64,000 nucleotides of DNA from NCBI RefSeq assembly GCF_014235785.1, contig NZ_CP060137.1, forward strand, positions 62,001-126,000, in the 5' to 3' direction. The stretch is from Bacillus sp. PAMC26568 (GTDB lineage Bacteria > Bacillota > Bacilli > Bacillales > Bacillaceae). Shown piece by piece: positions 19,272 to 28,368 of the stretch. The translations under genes and the position numbers were made by a program. The notes under the pieces are model-generated. The model searched no databases. It had not been told where the DNA came from and saw only the letters and a list, made by a program, of their open reading frames with translations. Each line of letters starts with the position of its first letter. Position 1 is the first letter of the stretch.

Positions 19272-20510
19272 TCAGCTAGTTGCTTTCTCCTCAAACAGCC
19301 TCGCAATCTCAACGATTACATCTGTTGCTTTTAGCATGTTGTCGACTGATATGAATTCATATTTTCCATGAAAATTCTCTCCGCCGGTAAAGATATTTGG
19401 AGTAGGCAATCCCATGTAGGAAAGCTGAGAACCGTCTGTGCCGCCTCTAATTGGCTCAACGATTGGCTCGATATCCAAGTTTTTCATTGCTTCGTAAGCA
19501 ATATCGACAATTTCTTTAACAGGTTCGATTTTTTCTCTCATGATGTAGTATTGATCGTTTAATTCAAGAATAATGCGGTCGCTGCCGTATTTTTCTTTCA
19601 ATTCATTTACGATGGCGACCATCGTTTGTTTTTTATGCTCAAACTTTTCCTTATCAAAATCTCTAATAATATAACTTAGCTTCGAATGTTCAACATCTCC
19701 ATTGAAAGAGAGAAGATGGAAGAAGCCTTCGTAGCCTTCTGTTAATTCTGGTGCTTGGTCCGCTGGAAGCTTGCTTTGTAATTCCATCGCAATTTTGATT
19801 GAATTTACCATCTTTCCTTTGGCTGTTCCAGGATGAATGTTCGTTCCTTTTATGGTTATGCTCGCACCAGCTGCGCTGAAACTCTCATATTGCAATTCAC
19901 CAAGAGGTCCGCCGTCTACTGTATAGGCGTACTTCGCACCAAATGCACCAACATCAAATTTGTGGGGACCTCTGCCGATCTCTTCATCTGGTGTAAATGC
20001 AACGCGGAGTTTTCCATGCTTGATTTCAGGATGTTTTACCAAGTAAGCCATCGCCGTCATAATCTCAGCTATTCCAGCTTTATTATCTGCTCCTAAAAGC
20101 GTTGTGCCATCCGTTGTAATAAGTGTGTGGCCCTTATAGTTTGAGAGATTTGGAAAGTCCTTTGATGATAAGGTAACATGCTTTTCTTCATTTAAAAGAA
20201 TATCCCCGCCGTCATAGTTTTCATGAAGCTGCGGTTTTACACTTTTACCGGTAAAGTCAGTTGCAGTATCAAGATGGGCCAAGAAGCCGATGGCTGGAAC
20301 CTGTTTCGATGTGTTGGACGGAAGGGTGGCCATCACATAGCCAAACTCATCCATACCTGCATCCTCTAAACCAATTGTTTTCAGCTCGTCCACAAGTTTT
20401 TCTGCAAGCGTCAGCTGCCCTGATGTAGACGGACAAGTTTCATTGCTTTCATTAGATTGAGTATCGATTTTTACGTAAGAAGTAAATCTTTCTATGATTT
20501 CATTCTTCAT
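19272..20510 (-). CDS. pepT: Peptidase T (tripeptide aminopeptidase)
   Basis: A 412-residue M20 zinc peptidase that removes the N-terminal residue from tripeptides in the cytoplasm. Metal and catalytic motifs are visible: HLDTATDF (His and catalytic Asp, about 82-89), [14 protein letters not shown] (bridging Asp, about 142-148), TPDEEIGRG (catalytic Glu pair, about 178) and the dimerisation-domain NIHPGTAKG. The final zinc His falls in FHGKYEF (about 384). AGGAGGATAAAAA precedes the ATG. The broken oxidoreductase lies 19 bases upstream on the same strand. Confidence 0.95.
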   Translation of the reverse strand: MKNEIIERFTSYVKIDTQSNESNETCPSTSGQLTLAEKLVDELKTIGLEDAGMDEFGYVMATLPSNTSKQVPAIGFLAHLDTATDFTGKSVKPQLHENYDGGDILLNEEKHVTLSSKDFPNLSNYKGHTLITTDGTTLLGADNKAGIAEIMTAMAYLVKHPEIKHGKLRVAFTPDEEIGRGPHKFDVGAFGAKYAYTVDGGPLGELQYESFSAAGASITIKGTNIHPGTAKGKMVNSIKIAMELQSKLPADQAPELTEGYEGFFHLLSFNGDVEHSKLSYIIRDFDKEKFEHKKQTMVAIVNELKEKYGSDRIILELNDQYYIMREKIEPVKEIVDIAYEAMKNLDIEPIVEPIRGGTDGSQLSYMGLPTPNIFTGGENFHGKYEFISVDNMLKATDVIVEIARLFEEKATS

Positions 20511-20529
20511 TTTTTTATCCTCCTATTTT

Positions 20530-21472
20530 TTATCCGCGTAATTGCTCCAAAACTACCTGCGCTTTATATCCTTCATGAAAATCAATAATCTCTGCTTTCT
20601 CGCCTTTCATCGCTTTTACAAGTTCATTTAGCAATGAATTTTCAAGGAATGAGTTTGCTTCTATCCTTTGAACAGGCTCGCCAAGCTTTCCGCCTTCAAG
20701 CTCGGACCAGTTAAGTAAAGAGAGTGTTCCATCGGTGCCATATGCTGTAAATCGGATTTCTTCATTGCCTGCAATTTGGCTCAAACCGTCAATTAATATC
20801 GGAGTGCCGTCTTCTAGTTCCAATTGAGCAAGAATTCCCACTTCACATGCATTTGGATCTTCAGGGTATTGAACGATTTTATTCAAAACATTCACTTCAC
20901 CAAATATCTTTTGAATTTGCTGGATGTAGTGCACGCCGACTTCAAGCACAAAACCGCCTTGCTCGCGGCTTGCAATCCAGTCGTTTTGCTGCCATGGGCG
21001 AGGCCATTCCGAAAAATGCATTTTTAGCACAAGCCGTCTTACCTTCCCAACATAGCCTTCTTTTATAAGACTAGCAAAGGTTTTGCTTCCAGAACTATAA
21101 TTCAAAGGGAAATTCATGGCATGAATGATTCCTTTTTCTTTTGCCAGTATGTAAAGACTTTCTGCTTCTTCAACCCGAGTTTGCCAATGGTTTTTCACAT
21201 AGAACATGTTTGTTTTTAGCGATCACATCCGACGCAATTTTGTGATGGAACTTTGGCGGGACAGCGATATATACGAGATCAATATCAGCTTCCTCCAGCA
21301 TCGTTAAATAATCAGTAAAAAAGGATACCCCATTGAGCCTTTTAGATGTTTCATATGCAATTTCTTCATTTTGATCACATATAGCTGTCACTTTTATCTC
21401 AGGATGGCTTGCGAAATTCTTAATTAACCGCTGTCCAATCGCCCCTACTCCAATAATGGCTGCTTGAATCAT
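20530..21472 (-). pseudogene. Gfo/Idh/MocA-family oxidoreductase broken by one frameshift
   Basis: Two frames join into one protein of about 313 residues. The first (from 21472) gives the NAD-binding part: IGVGAIGQRLI, IAVPPKFHH and the hallmark CEKPLA. The second (to 20530) continues VEEAESLYILAKEKG to the C-terminal dehydrogenase domain with EVGVHYIQQ. Removing one base from the CCC at 21174-21176 restores LANSVEEAES. The gene is otherwise clean and well conserved, so this is a very recent mutation or a sequencing error. GGGGTG precedes the ATG. The substrate is unknown. Confidence 0.85.
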
Positions 21473-21636
21473 ATCATGTCACCCCTTCAATATAAAAACT
21501 GATAATTAATTATATTAAGAAAAAGGGAAAACGCAAAGTAGATTGCCAGAAATTTAATAAATCATGCGCAATGCCTGTTTGTAACGATATAAAAGGGTTA
21601 AAGTGTATATAAGATCATTTTAAGAGAGGTAACAGG

Positions 21637-22245
21637 ATGAACATCAGACCAGTGAGTCCCATCTTCTTCAGCAAGCCGACGATTGAATTAGCACAAGCTC
21701 TGCTCGGAATGCTTCTCGTAAAAGAAACAGATGAAGGACTAGCAGCAGGTATCATTGTTGAAACAGAAGCTTATATTGGACCAGGCGATCAAGCAGCACA
21801 TAGCTTTAATAATCGGAGAACAGCAAGAACTGAAATCATGTTTGGGAAAGCAGGATATACTTATACCTATGTCATGCACACACATTGTCTCGTAAATGTC
21901 GTAAGCGGAGAGGTTAATTCTCCTGAAGCCATTCTAATAAGATCAGTAGAGCCGGTTATAGGCCAAGAACTTATGTATCAACGGCGGGGTCAGGTGAAAA
22001 AAGTGCAAGATCTGACAAATGGACCAGGCAAACTGACTAAAGCTCTTGGGATTGTAAAAGAAGATTATGGACTGCCATTATGGGAAAGCCCGCTCTTTAT
22101 TTCTGAAGGCGAAGCACCTGAGATGATGTCAGCAGGACCGCGGATTGGAATTGATAACAGCGGGGATGCGAAAGAGTATCCATGGAGGTTTTGGGTGAGC
22201 GGGAATCGTTTTGTATCGGGTACGAAGAAAAATAATCTTATGTGA
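21637..22245 (+). CDS. DNA-3-methyladenine glycosylase (AAG family)
   Basis: A 202-residue protein like B. subtilis YxlJ. It excises alkylated purines such as 3-methyladenine and hypoxanthine as the first step of base-excision repair. Family motifs are ALLGMLLVKE, the catalytic-Glu block VETEAYIGPGDQAAHS (about 39-54), MFGKAGYTYTYVMH, VLIRSVEP-like AILIRSVEP, and LTNGPGKLTKALGI (about 126-139). AGAGAGGTAACAGG precedes the ATG. It is a single gene with a terminator shared with the convergent zinc-ribbon gene. Confidence 0.92.
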   Translation: MNIRPVSPIFFSKPTIELAQALLGMLLVKETDEGLAAGIIVETEAYIGPGDQAAHSFNNRRTARTEIMFGKAGYTYTYVMHTHCLVNVVSGEVNSPEAILIRSVEPVIGQELMYQRRGQVKKVQDLTNGPGKLTKALGIVKEDYGLPLWESPLFISEGEAPEMMSAGPRIGIDNSGDAKEYPWRFWVSGNRFVSGTKKNNLM

Positions 22246-22275
22246 AAAAGCTGTCTCAGACTGAGGCAGCTTTTT
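22245..22275. terminator. Terminator between the glycosylase and zinc-ribbon genes
   Basis: AAAAGCTGTCTCAG pairs with CTGAGGCAGCTTTT (one wobble pair), with an A run on one side and a T run on the other. Confidence 0.85.
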
Positions 22276-22281
22276 TGAATT

Positions 22282-22542
22282 TTATTTGTTCCAGCGCTCA
22301 AGCTTATGAATATTGCGAGTAAAAAGACCGGCTAGAAATCCTGGAAAACCAAATTCCTTTATCTTTCCTTTTACTCGCTCTTTCATCTCCTCTACTGTCA
22401 GCCCAGGCATTGTAAAAGAGCCATTTTGGTAACAATGGCTGCAATACTTGGTGCTTTTTGAACCATCTGCTTCAGTACCGCCCCCATGTTCATCTTTTGA
22501 TAATGGCATACCGCAGCTTTGGCAATTTTTATAAGCGGCCAT
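22282..22542 (-). CDS. Small zinc-ribbon protein
   Basis: About 86 residues. The N-terminal half is a putative zinc ribbon of the Zn_ribbon_2 type (CQSCGMPLSKDEHGGGTEAD then YCSHCYQNG), with CxxC pairs. A helical C-terminus follows (TVEEMKERVKGKIKEFG). The function is unknown. ATG at 22542 is chosen over 22578 because AGAGGTGA lies at the right distance upstream. Confidence 0.8.
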   Translation of the reverse strand: MAAYKNCQSCGMPLSKDEHGGGTEADGSKSTKYCSHCYQNGSFTMPGLTVEEMKERVKGKIKEFGFPGFLAGLFTRNIHKLERWNK

Positions 22543-22632
22543 TTGAATTTCACCTCTAATTTTCATCTTTTCTGCCATTATCTCCTAAAATATTTAAATA
22601 GAATATAGTCATCTTATCTGGCAGTGCAGTAT

Positions 22633-22718
22633 TTCTTAAGAAATTCTTAAACATTACACAGACGAAGTGTTAAGAATTATCTATTAGACTATAGATTATA
22701 GTCTGTGTCAGATATACT
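22633..22718 (+). promoter_or_regulatory. Putative control region of the two-component operon
   Basis: Two TTCTTAA heptamers (22633-22639, 22644-22650) are spaced 11 bases apart, as in OmpR-family direct-repeat sites. A perfect palindrome AGACTATA-GAT-TATAGTCT (22686-22704) follows, then a TATACT (22713-22718) that could be the -10. The palindrome sits where the -35 should be, so it may be a repressor or activator site. Assignment is by position only. Confidence 0.45.
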
Positions 22719-22738
22719 TTTGAAAGGAGCGTGAGAAC

Positions 22739-23431
22739 ATGACCAATTATAACGTTTTAGTAGTAGATGATGATAAAGAAATTCGCGATGCGATTGAAAT
22801 CTATTTAAAAAATGAAAACATAACTGTGATTAAAGCAAAGGATGGTATTGACGCCCTTGAAAAACTGAATGAACACCCTGTTCATTTAATTCTTTTAGAT
22901 ATTATGATGCCTCGCCTTGATGGCATTTCAACGACATTTAAAATCCGTGAGAAAAAAAACATCCCAATCATTATTTTGAGTGCAAAGAGTGAAGATACAG
23001 ATAAAATTCTCGGTCTGCAAGTTGGAGCAGACGATTATGTCACGAAACCGTTCAATCCGATGGAACTGATAGCCAGAGTGAAATCTCAGCTGCGCCGGTA
23101 TGTAACACTTGGTACATATGAAGGAATGAATAAAACGGTTGATCTAAACGGGCTTACACTTGATCAGACTGCGAAAGAAGTTACCGTTCATGGTGAAAAT
23201 GTAAAGCTGACGCGAATCGAATACAGCATTGTCGAATTGTTGATGCTGAATGCAGGCCGCGTGTTTTCCATTAATGAAATTTATGAACGAGTATGGAATG
23301 AGCCAGGCTACAACGCAGAAAAAACAGTCGCCGTTCATATCAGGAAAATACGAGAGAAAATTGAAATTGATCCTAAAAATCCGAGGTTTTTAAAGGTGGT
23401 ATGGGGAATTGGGTACAAAATGGAGAAATAA
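22739..23431 (+). CDS. OmpR-family response regulator
   Basis: A 230-residue regulator. The receiver has DDD (about 9-11), phospho-acceptor D about 53 (LILLDIMMPRLDG), S (ILSAKSE) and K (VTKPFNP). The DNA-binding half is a winged helix (LTRIEYSIVELLMLN to VWGIGYKMEK). It looks most like the VanR subgroup, but the target is unknown. AAAGGAGCG precedes the ATG. The kinase gene overlaps its end by 23 bases, so the two are coupled. Confidence 0.9.
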   Translation: MTNYNVLVVDDDKEIRDAIEIYLKNENITVIKAKDGIDALEKLNEHPVHLILLDIMMPRLDGISTTFKIREKKNIPIIILSAKSEDTDKILGLQVGADDYVTKPFNPMELIARVKSQLRRYVTLGTYEGMNKTVDLNGLTLDQTAKEVTVHGENVKLTRIEYSIVELLMLNAGRVFSINEIYERVWNEPGYNAEKTVAVHIRKIREKIEIDPKNPRFLKVVWGIGYKMEK

Positions 23432-25625
23432 ACTTAAATTTGTAATGGTCCTAATTTTGCTCACATATGGGCTAAGCGGTGTCATTGCCGGATTGTTGAA
23501 CGGAAATCGATATTTAGTTAAAACTTATTTTCAATCCTATGAGTTCGAAGATCAAGTGAATCATTTTGCTAATCTGCTGAGCATGTTTGAATTAAATGAC
23601 ATGACAGAAGAAGAGGCAAAAAAGGCAATCACTGTTTCAGCTGATGAAATTGAGGAACACCGTTATAGATATGGGAGTTTATCTGATCAAATCATGAATA
23701 TTGAAAGTCAATATGAGGGTCAGATTCAGTCAGCTAAAGATGAAGGGAACAAGACGGCTGAGAAGATTTATACGGAGGAAAGAAACGAGAAAATTGAGGA
23801 TATAACGAAGAATTTCAAAGATGATGAATATGTTCGTGCAAAAATAATGAAAGAAAAAGAGTCTCAGCTTGATGAATTTTATAACCAGCTGAAATACAGC
23901 CGGTCCGAATTTGAAAGTGACAAGAAATTATTCGTTTATTATTTTAAAGACATAGAAACAGATAAAGTGTATACAAATTTAAATCTGGCTGATGGTGAAA
24001 ATCCTAAAAAATATATAAATAACAAAGACATGTATTATATTAAAAATTATCCTGTATCAGGTGCTGGATATCTTACATCAACTGATGGAATCTTATTATT
24101 TTCGGAAGGAAACGAATTCGAAGTATTCCCGCAAATGAAGGAAGCAAAATTCGCAGGTCAGATTGGTCTTCCGAAGTCTGCACCTGAAGACAGCATCATT
24201 ATGAATAATTACCATGAGTTTGATTTTGGTCAAAAGGTCTATTACAGCCATACGATTAGCGGGATCATTGTATTATTTACAAGCATTTTCCTATTTAGAA
24301 GAAATCATATATTTCATGAGCTTGCAGAAAGCAAATGGGCGCATGTATACAATCGCGTACCGCTTGAATTGCGAATGATCATGATCCTTTTCACCTTTAT
24401 GGCAGCTTTATTCTCACTGTTTGAAAGCATTGATTACTATCCTTATCGGCATTATTATGAATTTGCCTATACATTCATTTTATTAGCAGTATCCGCATTT
24501 TTCACTTGTCTTTTCATTATTCAATCTGTTCCTTTTTTCAGCCGTATGAAGAACTCGGAAATGATTCAAACGGATTTGCGAAAATCGCTCATAAACAGAA
24601 GTTTAAAAGCAATATCAGGTGTTTTCCTTATACAAAAAATGGGGATCCAGCTTATGATCCTGTTATCAATCGTCTTTCTGTTCGGGGCAGGTGCAGCTGG
24701 AATATTAGTAGAACCAGGTCTCATTCTTATCTATTTCCCGTTCATGCTCATTATCGGAATCCCTGTATTAATGTATATCCTGAAGAAAATTACCTATTTT
24801 AACCAAATTGTGGCAAATACAAACGATATCATGCTTGGGAATCTTGAAGACGACTTGCCGGTACATGGTAAAACGGTGCTTGGCGGACTATCAGCAAATA
24901 TCAATGCGCTAAAGCATGGGGTAAAAACATCTCAGCAGAAGCAGGTAAAAAGCGAACGGCTGAAGACGGAGCTTATTACAAATGTCAGCCATGATTTACG
25001 AACACCGCTGACTTCCATCATCAGCTACACAGAATTGCTTAAAAAGCATGATTTGTCAAAGGATGAAAGAGATTCTTATATTCAAATCATTGACCGCAAG
25101 TCCCAGCAGCTTAAAATTCTCATCGATGATTTATTTGAGGCTTCTAAAATGGCAAGCGGCAATATTGAGTTTGTGAAAGAAAAAGTGGATTTAACACAGC
25201 TATTGCAGCAGGCACTTGCTGAATATAATGAAGCCATCAGCAAATCGACCCTCCAATTCAGGGCAGCAAATCCTGATCATCCAGTGTATGCTGTTGTGGA
25301 TGGCCAGAAAATGTGGAGAGTATTTGAAAACCTGATAGGAAATATCCTCAAATATTCAATGGAAAATACACGAGTCTACCTTTCGATGAAACAAAACGGA
25401 GAACAAGTCATCATCTCTTTTAAAAATGTATCCAAATATGAACTTAGTGAAAATACAGATGAACTATTTGAGAGGTTTAAACGGGGAGACTCTTCACGCC
25501 ATACAGAAGGCTCGGGACTTGGTCTTACAATTGCAAAATCAATTGTTGATCTTCACGGCGGACGTATGGAGATTGAAGTGGACGGAGATTTATTTAAGGT
25601 AACCATTACATTGGAGGCAAATTGA
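23409..25625 (+). CDS. Large membrane histidine kinase
   Basis: A 738-residue sensor kinase, far longer than most VanS-type partners. Helix 1 is at about 10-28. An outside region of about 250 residues rich in charged coiled-coil-like sequence follows (30-280). A block of about six further helices spans 280-460, then HAMP-like and HisKA parts with H528 in NVSHDLRTPLTS. The ATPase domain has ENLIGNILKYS and GSGLGLTIAKS. The start is TTG at 23409 inside the regulator gene; the GGGGAA just upstream can serve as ribosome site. The signal is unknown. The many helices suggest sensing at or within the membrane. Confidence 0.87.
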   Translation: MGTKWRNKLKFVMVLILLTYGLSGVIAGLLNGNRYLVKTYFQSYEFEDQVNHFANLLSMFELNDMTEEEAKKAITVSADEIEEHRYRYGSLSDQIMNIESQYEGQIQSAKDEGNKTAEKIYTEERNEKIEDITKNFKDDEYVRAKIMKEKESQLDEFYNQLKYSRSEFESDKKLFVYYFKDIETDKVYTNLNLADGENPKKYINNKDMYYIKNYPVSGAGYLTSTDGILLFSEGNEFEVFPQMKEAKFAGQIGLPKSAPEDSIIMNNYHEFDFGQKVYYSHTISGIIVLFTSIFLFRRNHIFHELAESKWAHVYNRVPLELRMIMILFTFMAALFSLFESIDYYPYRHYYEFAYTFILLAVSAFFTCLFIIQSVPFFSRMKNSEMIQTDLRKSLINRSLKAISGVFLIQKMGIQLMILLSIVFLFGAGAAGILVEPGLILIYFPFMLIIGIPVLMYILKKITYFNQIVANTNDIMLGNLEDDLPVHGKTVLGGLSANINALKHGVKTSQQKQVKSERLKTELITNVSHDLRTPLTSIISYTELLKKHDLSKDERDSYIQIIDRKSQQLKILIDDLFEASKMASGNIEFVKEKVDLTQLLQQALAEYNEAISKSTLQFRAANPDHPVYAVVDGQKMWRVFENLIGNILKYSMENTRVYLSMKQNGEQVIISFKNVSKYELSENTDELFERFKRGDSSRHTEGSGLGLTIAKSIVDLHGGRMEIEVDGDLFKVTITLEAN

Positions 25626-25719
25626 GCTGCTCATGGATAGTCATAGGATTATTAGCAAAAGCGCGGGATAACTCCAAAAAGTCCACGCATTACCCTAAAA
25701 TATGCAGAAGAACGATATA

Positions 25720-25757
25720 AACAGCCAGTTCCCTTTTCGGGAAGCTGGCTGTTTTTT
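25720..25757. terminator. Terminator between the kinase and amylase genes
   Basis: ACAGCCAGTTCCC pairs with GGGAAGCTGGCTGT (one bulged base), followed by TTTTTT. Confidence 0.85.
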
Positions 25758-25759
25758 AT

Positions 25760-27226
25760 CTATTTGACATCTTCATCCGGTCTTGCCCAGACTGAAACGC
25801 TTTTGCCGTTAACAGGGAAATTGGCAAAGCCATCTTCTTCGATCGTTATGTGTTCTTCTCGTGTTCCTGTAAAATCGACCCACACTTCTCCAGCCCGGTT
25901 TTCACCGACACACATCCTTTTTTCTCCATCGTCGCCATTTGAAATGACAACCGCACAGCCGGATCGATCGAAATCTGCATGTCCGCGTCTAACCCAGCCG
26001 ATTGTATTAGGATGATCGAAATAATCTTCCTGTTCACCATATGCTCTTGTCTGTCTTGCATAAAGAAGCGGGTCAATCGCTTCCTTTTTCCCATCTATGG
26101 GTTCGTCACCATCTATTCCGTAGTAATCACCATAGAAGACGCAAGGATAGCCTTGCTTTCGCAAAAGTATGAGAGCATAGGCACTCTGCTTGAACCAATC
26201 CTCAACCCATGACTCGAGTGACTCATTTGGCTGGGAGTCATGATTATCAACGAATGTGACCGCGTGATCGGGATGTGATTCTACCAGAGTATCATTAAAA
26301 ATGGTTGATAGATCAAAATCTCTGCCTTCCTTGGACGCTTTATGCAGCTTGTAGTGAAGGGAAACATCAAATAGATCAATTTTGTAATCGACATTATCTA
26401 AAAACGTCTGGCATGCTTTCAGATCTGACTTCCAAAACTCGCCGACAAAATAAAAATCTTCACCTCGATCTGCGTAAAGTTCTTCGGCAAATCTCTGCAC
26501 AAAGTCATGGTTCATATGCTTGATGGCGTCAAGGCGGTAACCGTTGCACTGCAGCGTGTCAGCAAGCCATTTCCCCCATGCAATCATTTCATCTTGAACT
26601 TCTTCGTTGTCATAATCAATATTGGCAAACATTAAATAATCATAATTTCCAAATTCATTATCTACATTTTGGTTCCAATCTTTATTTTTACCGACAATCT
26701 TAAAAACTCCGATTTTATCATTTTTAGCGTCATAGTCTGTTCCATTAAAATGCTCGAAATTCCATTCGAAAGAGGAATATTTCTTTTTGCGTCCTGGAAA
26801 GGTGAATTTCGTCCATCCTTCAATTTCGATAGGATCGGATATTTCTTCTGTCCGATTATTAGGATCCACCTCAATAGCTTGGAAAACTTCCTTTTCATCA
26901 GCTCCCGCTTTATGATTCATGACCAAATCTGCATATACGGCTATGCCTGAGTTGTGGCACGCTTCTATCGCAGCAATCAATTCTTTCTTCAATCCATATT
27001 TTGTACTGACGGTACCTTTTTGATTAAATTCTCCAAGATCATATAAGTCATAAACACCGTAGCCGGTATCATCAGCAGATTGTCCTTTTGTGACTGGCGG
27101 AATCCAAACGGAATCAATGCCTCGTTCTTTTAGCTGGGGCGCTAATTCTTTCAGCTTGTTCCAATGTGTGCCATTTGATTTTACATGCCATTCAAAAAAT
27201 TGCATCATCGTGTGATTCCGTTCCAT
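25760..27226 (-). CDS. Cytoplasmic alpha-amylase (GH13 subfamily 5 type)
   Basis: A 488-residue glycoside hydrolase that cleaves alpha-1,4-glucan. Motifs: region I ADLVMNH (about 99-105), region II GYRLDAIKHM with nucleophile D233, region III GEFW with acid/base E263, region IV FVDNHD with D330. The N-terminus MMQFFEWH begins directly with the barrel. With no signal peptide, this is an intracellular enzyme for maltodextrin or glycogen, unlike the secreted liquefying amylases of the same family. It is a single gene. A palindrome GCTGAA-T-TTCAGC lies about 70 bases upstream (27295-27307). Confidence 0.92.
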   Translation of the reverse strand: MERNHTMMQFFEWHVKSNGTHWNKLKELAPQLKERGIDSVWIPPVTKGQSADDTGYGVYDLYDLGEFNQKGTVSTKYGLKKELIAAIEACHNSGIAVYADLVMNHKAGADEKEVFQAIEVDPNNRTEEISDPIEIEGWTKFTFPGRKKKYSSFEWNFEHFNGTDYDAKNDKIGVFKIVGKNKDWNQNVDNEFGNYDYLMFANIDYDNEEVQDEMIAWGKWLADTLQCNGYRLDAIKHMNHDFVQRFAEELYADRGEDFYFVGEFWKSDLKACQTFLDNVDYKIDLFDVSLHYKLHKASKEGRDFDLSTIFNDTLVESHPDHAVTFVDNHDSQPNESLESWVEDWFKQSAYALILLRKQGYPCVFYGDYYGIDGDEPIDGKKEAIDPLLYARQTRAYGEQEDYFDHPNTIGWVRRGHADFDRSGCAVVISNGDDGEKRMCVGENRAGEVWVDFTGTREEHITIEEDGFANFPVNGKSVSVWARPDEDVK

Positions 27227-27734
27227 CCTGAATTCCCCTTTTCGTCATGATCTGTTTACTATGTTTCTTTGTACCCCAATTTAAAATAAATGAAGCTGAA
27301 TTTCAGCAAAATAATTTATTCGTCTAGTTTCTTTAATTCAATGAGTTGTCATTAAACTTCTGGCAGGGGCATTTTATTTTACTAGAATTTATAAACAATA
27401 TAACTTAATAATCAAACGACAAAATACTACAAAAAAAGAATAAGTCATCTAATCATAAGACTGTTTCTTTTGCCTTTAAGAAACCCGGGATATACGCTTG
27501 TGACTATTACATCAATGTTTGGAAAAATATTATAAAAATTTCCTTTAAATAGGTTTTATACATGAAATATATGGGTACATATGAATAGAAACAACAATTA
27601 TAGGCATATTCTACCTCAATTACATATATGTAGATATTATGTACCATTTTACTAGTATTGTAGAAGTAACAATTGACCTTCATGGTCTTTGTTTATACAA
27701 TTAATGTAAATTCATGTAAAAGGAGAGATGAAAA
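27227..27734. promoter_or_regulatory. Long AT-rich leader region before yukE
   Basis: No gene is seen in 508 bases. A possible promoter is TTGACC (27673-27678) with TATACA (27694-27699), 15 bases apart, ahead of the T7SS operon. A perfect TACATATATGTA palindrome lies around 27622-27633. Such a long leader fits a regulated promoter; in B. subtilis the locus needs phosphorylated DegU, but no DegU site can be assigned by eye. Confidence 0.45.
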
Positions 27735-28028
27735 ATGGCAGGAATTATTCGCGTTACACCAGCTGAACTTGTCGATATGTCGAAACGCTACAACAATGAA
27801 GGTGGAGAGTTAGGTCTTCTAATCGGCCGCTTAGATAGTATGATCGGTCAGCTTACGACGATGTGGGAAGGTGAAGCAAGCGAAGCTTTCAAGGATCAAT
27901 ACGATCAATTAAAGCCTTCTTTCGTTGACATGCAGCATTTAATTGAAGATATTTCAAGACAATTAGAGAAAACTGCACACGCTCTTCAAGAGGCGGATGC
28001 AAACATTGCAGGCCAAATCCGCGGTTAA
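27735..28028 (+). CDS. yukE: WXG100 secreted protein YukE (EsxA)
   Basis: A 97-residue helical hairpin of the WXG100 family. The turn is WEGEA (about 48-52) and the C-terminal signal region is rich in Glu, Ala and Gln (LEKTAHALQEADANIAGQI), with the YxxxD/E-like element of T7SS substrates weak here. It is a dimeric secreted substrate and a part of the export machine. AAAGGAGAGATGAAAA precedes the ATG. It is the first gene of the operon. Confidence 0.96.
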   Translation: MAGIIRVTPAELVDMSKRYNNEGGELGLLIGRLDSMIGQLTTMWEGEASEAFKDQYDQLKPSFVDMQHLIEDISRQLEKTAHALQEADANIAGQIRG

Positions 28029-28114
28029 TATCATCTGACAATCTAATGAAGTGCAGAAAGGAGCGCCTATTCTCACCAGATGACGGCGCTTCTTCATTTT
28101 TGAGGTGAAAAGGC

Positions 28115-28354
28115 ATGTATATTGAAGTGACAATCGATTTGAAGCATTACACAGGAGAAACATTTGATCTTCGTCTATCAAATTATCACTCTGTCAAAAA
28201 AGTAATAGATATTGTATGGCAGGCAAAATGCATTTCTGACCCACCTCGAGAAGGGTATTGGGTGCGTGTTCCCAATAAGCAGATTGTCCTATCCGGCAGC
28301 CATAAGCTTGTAGATTGCGGAATTACAACAGGAGATCGTTTTGAGATCCTATGA
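28115..28354 (+). CDS. yukD: Ubiquitin-like T7SS protein YukD (EsaB)
   Basis: A 79-residue ubiquitin-fold protein (MYIEVTIDLKHYTGETFDLR, then ITTGDRFEIL at the end). It is a cytoplasmic accessory of type VIIb secretion. It lacks the terminal Gly-Gly and is not a modifier. GAGGTGAAAAGG precedes the ATG. Its stop overlaps the region leading into yukC. Confidence 0.93.
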   Translation: MYIEVTIDLKHYTGETFDLRLSNYHSVKKVIDIVWQAKCISDPPREGYWVRVPNKQIVLSGSHKLVDCGITTGDRFEIL

Positions 28355-28368
28355 AGGAGTCATTGGCA

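Noticed and set aside
27227-27734. Riboswitch or other structured leader RNA before yukE
   Set aside because: No known conserved core or paired architecture could be recognised; the region is simply AT-rich with a possible promoter.
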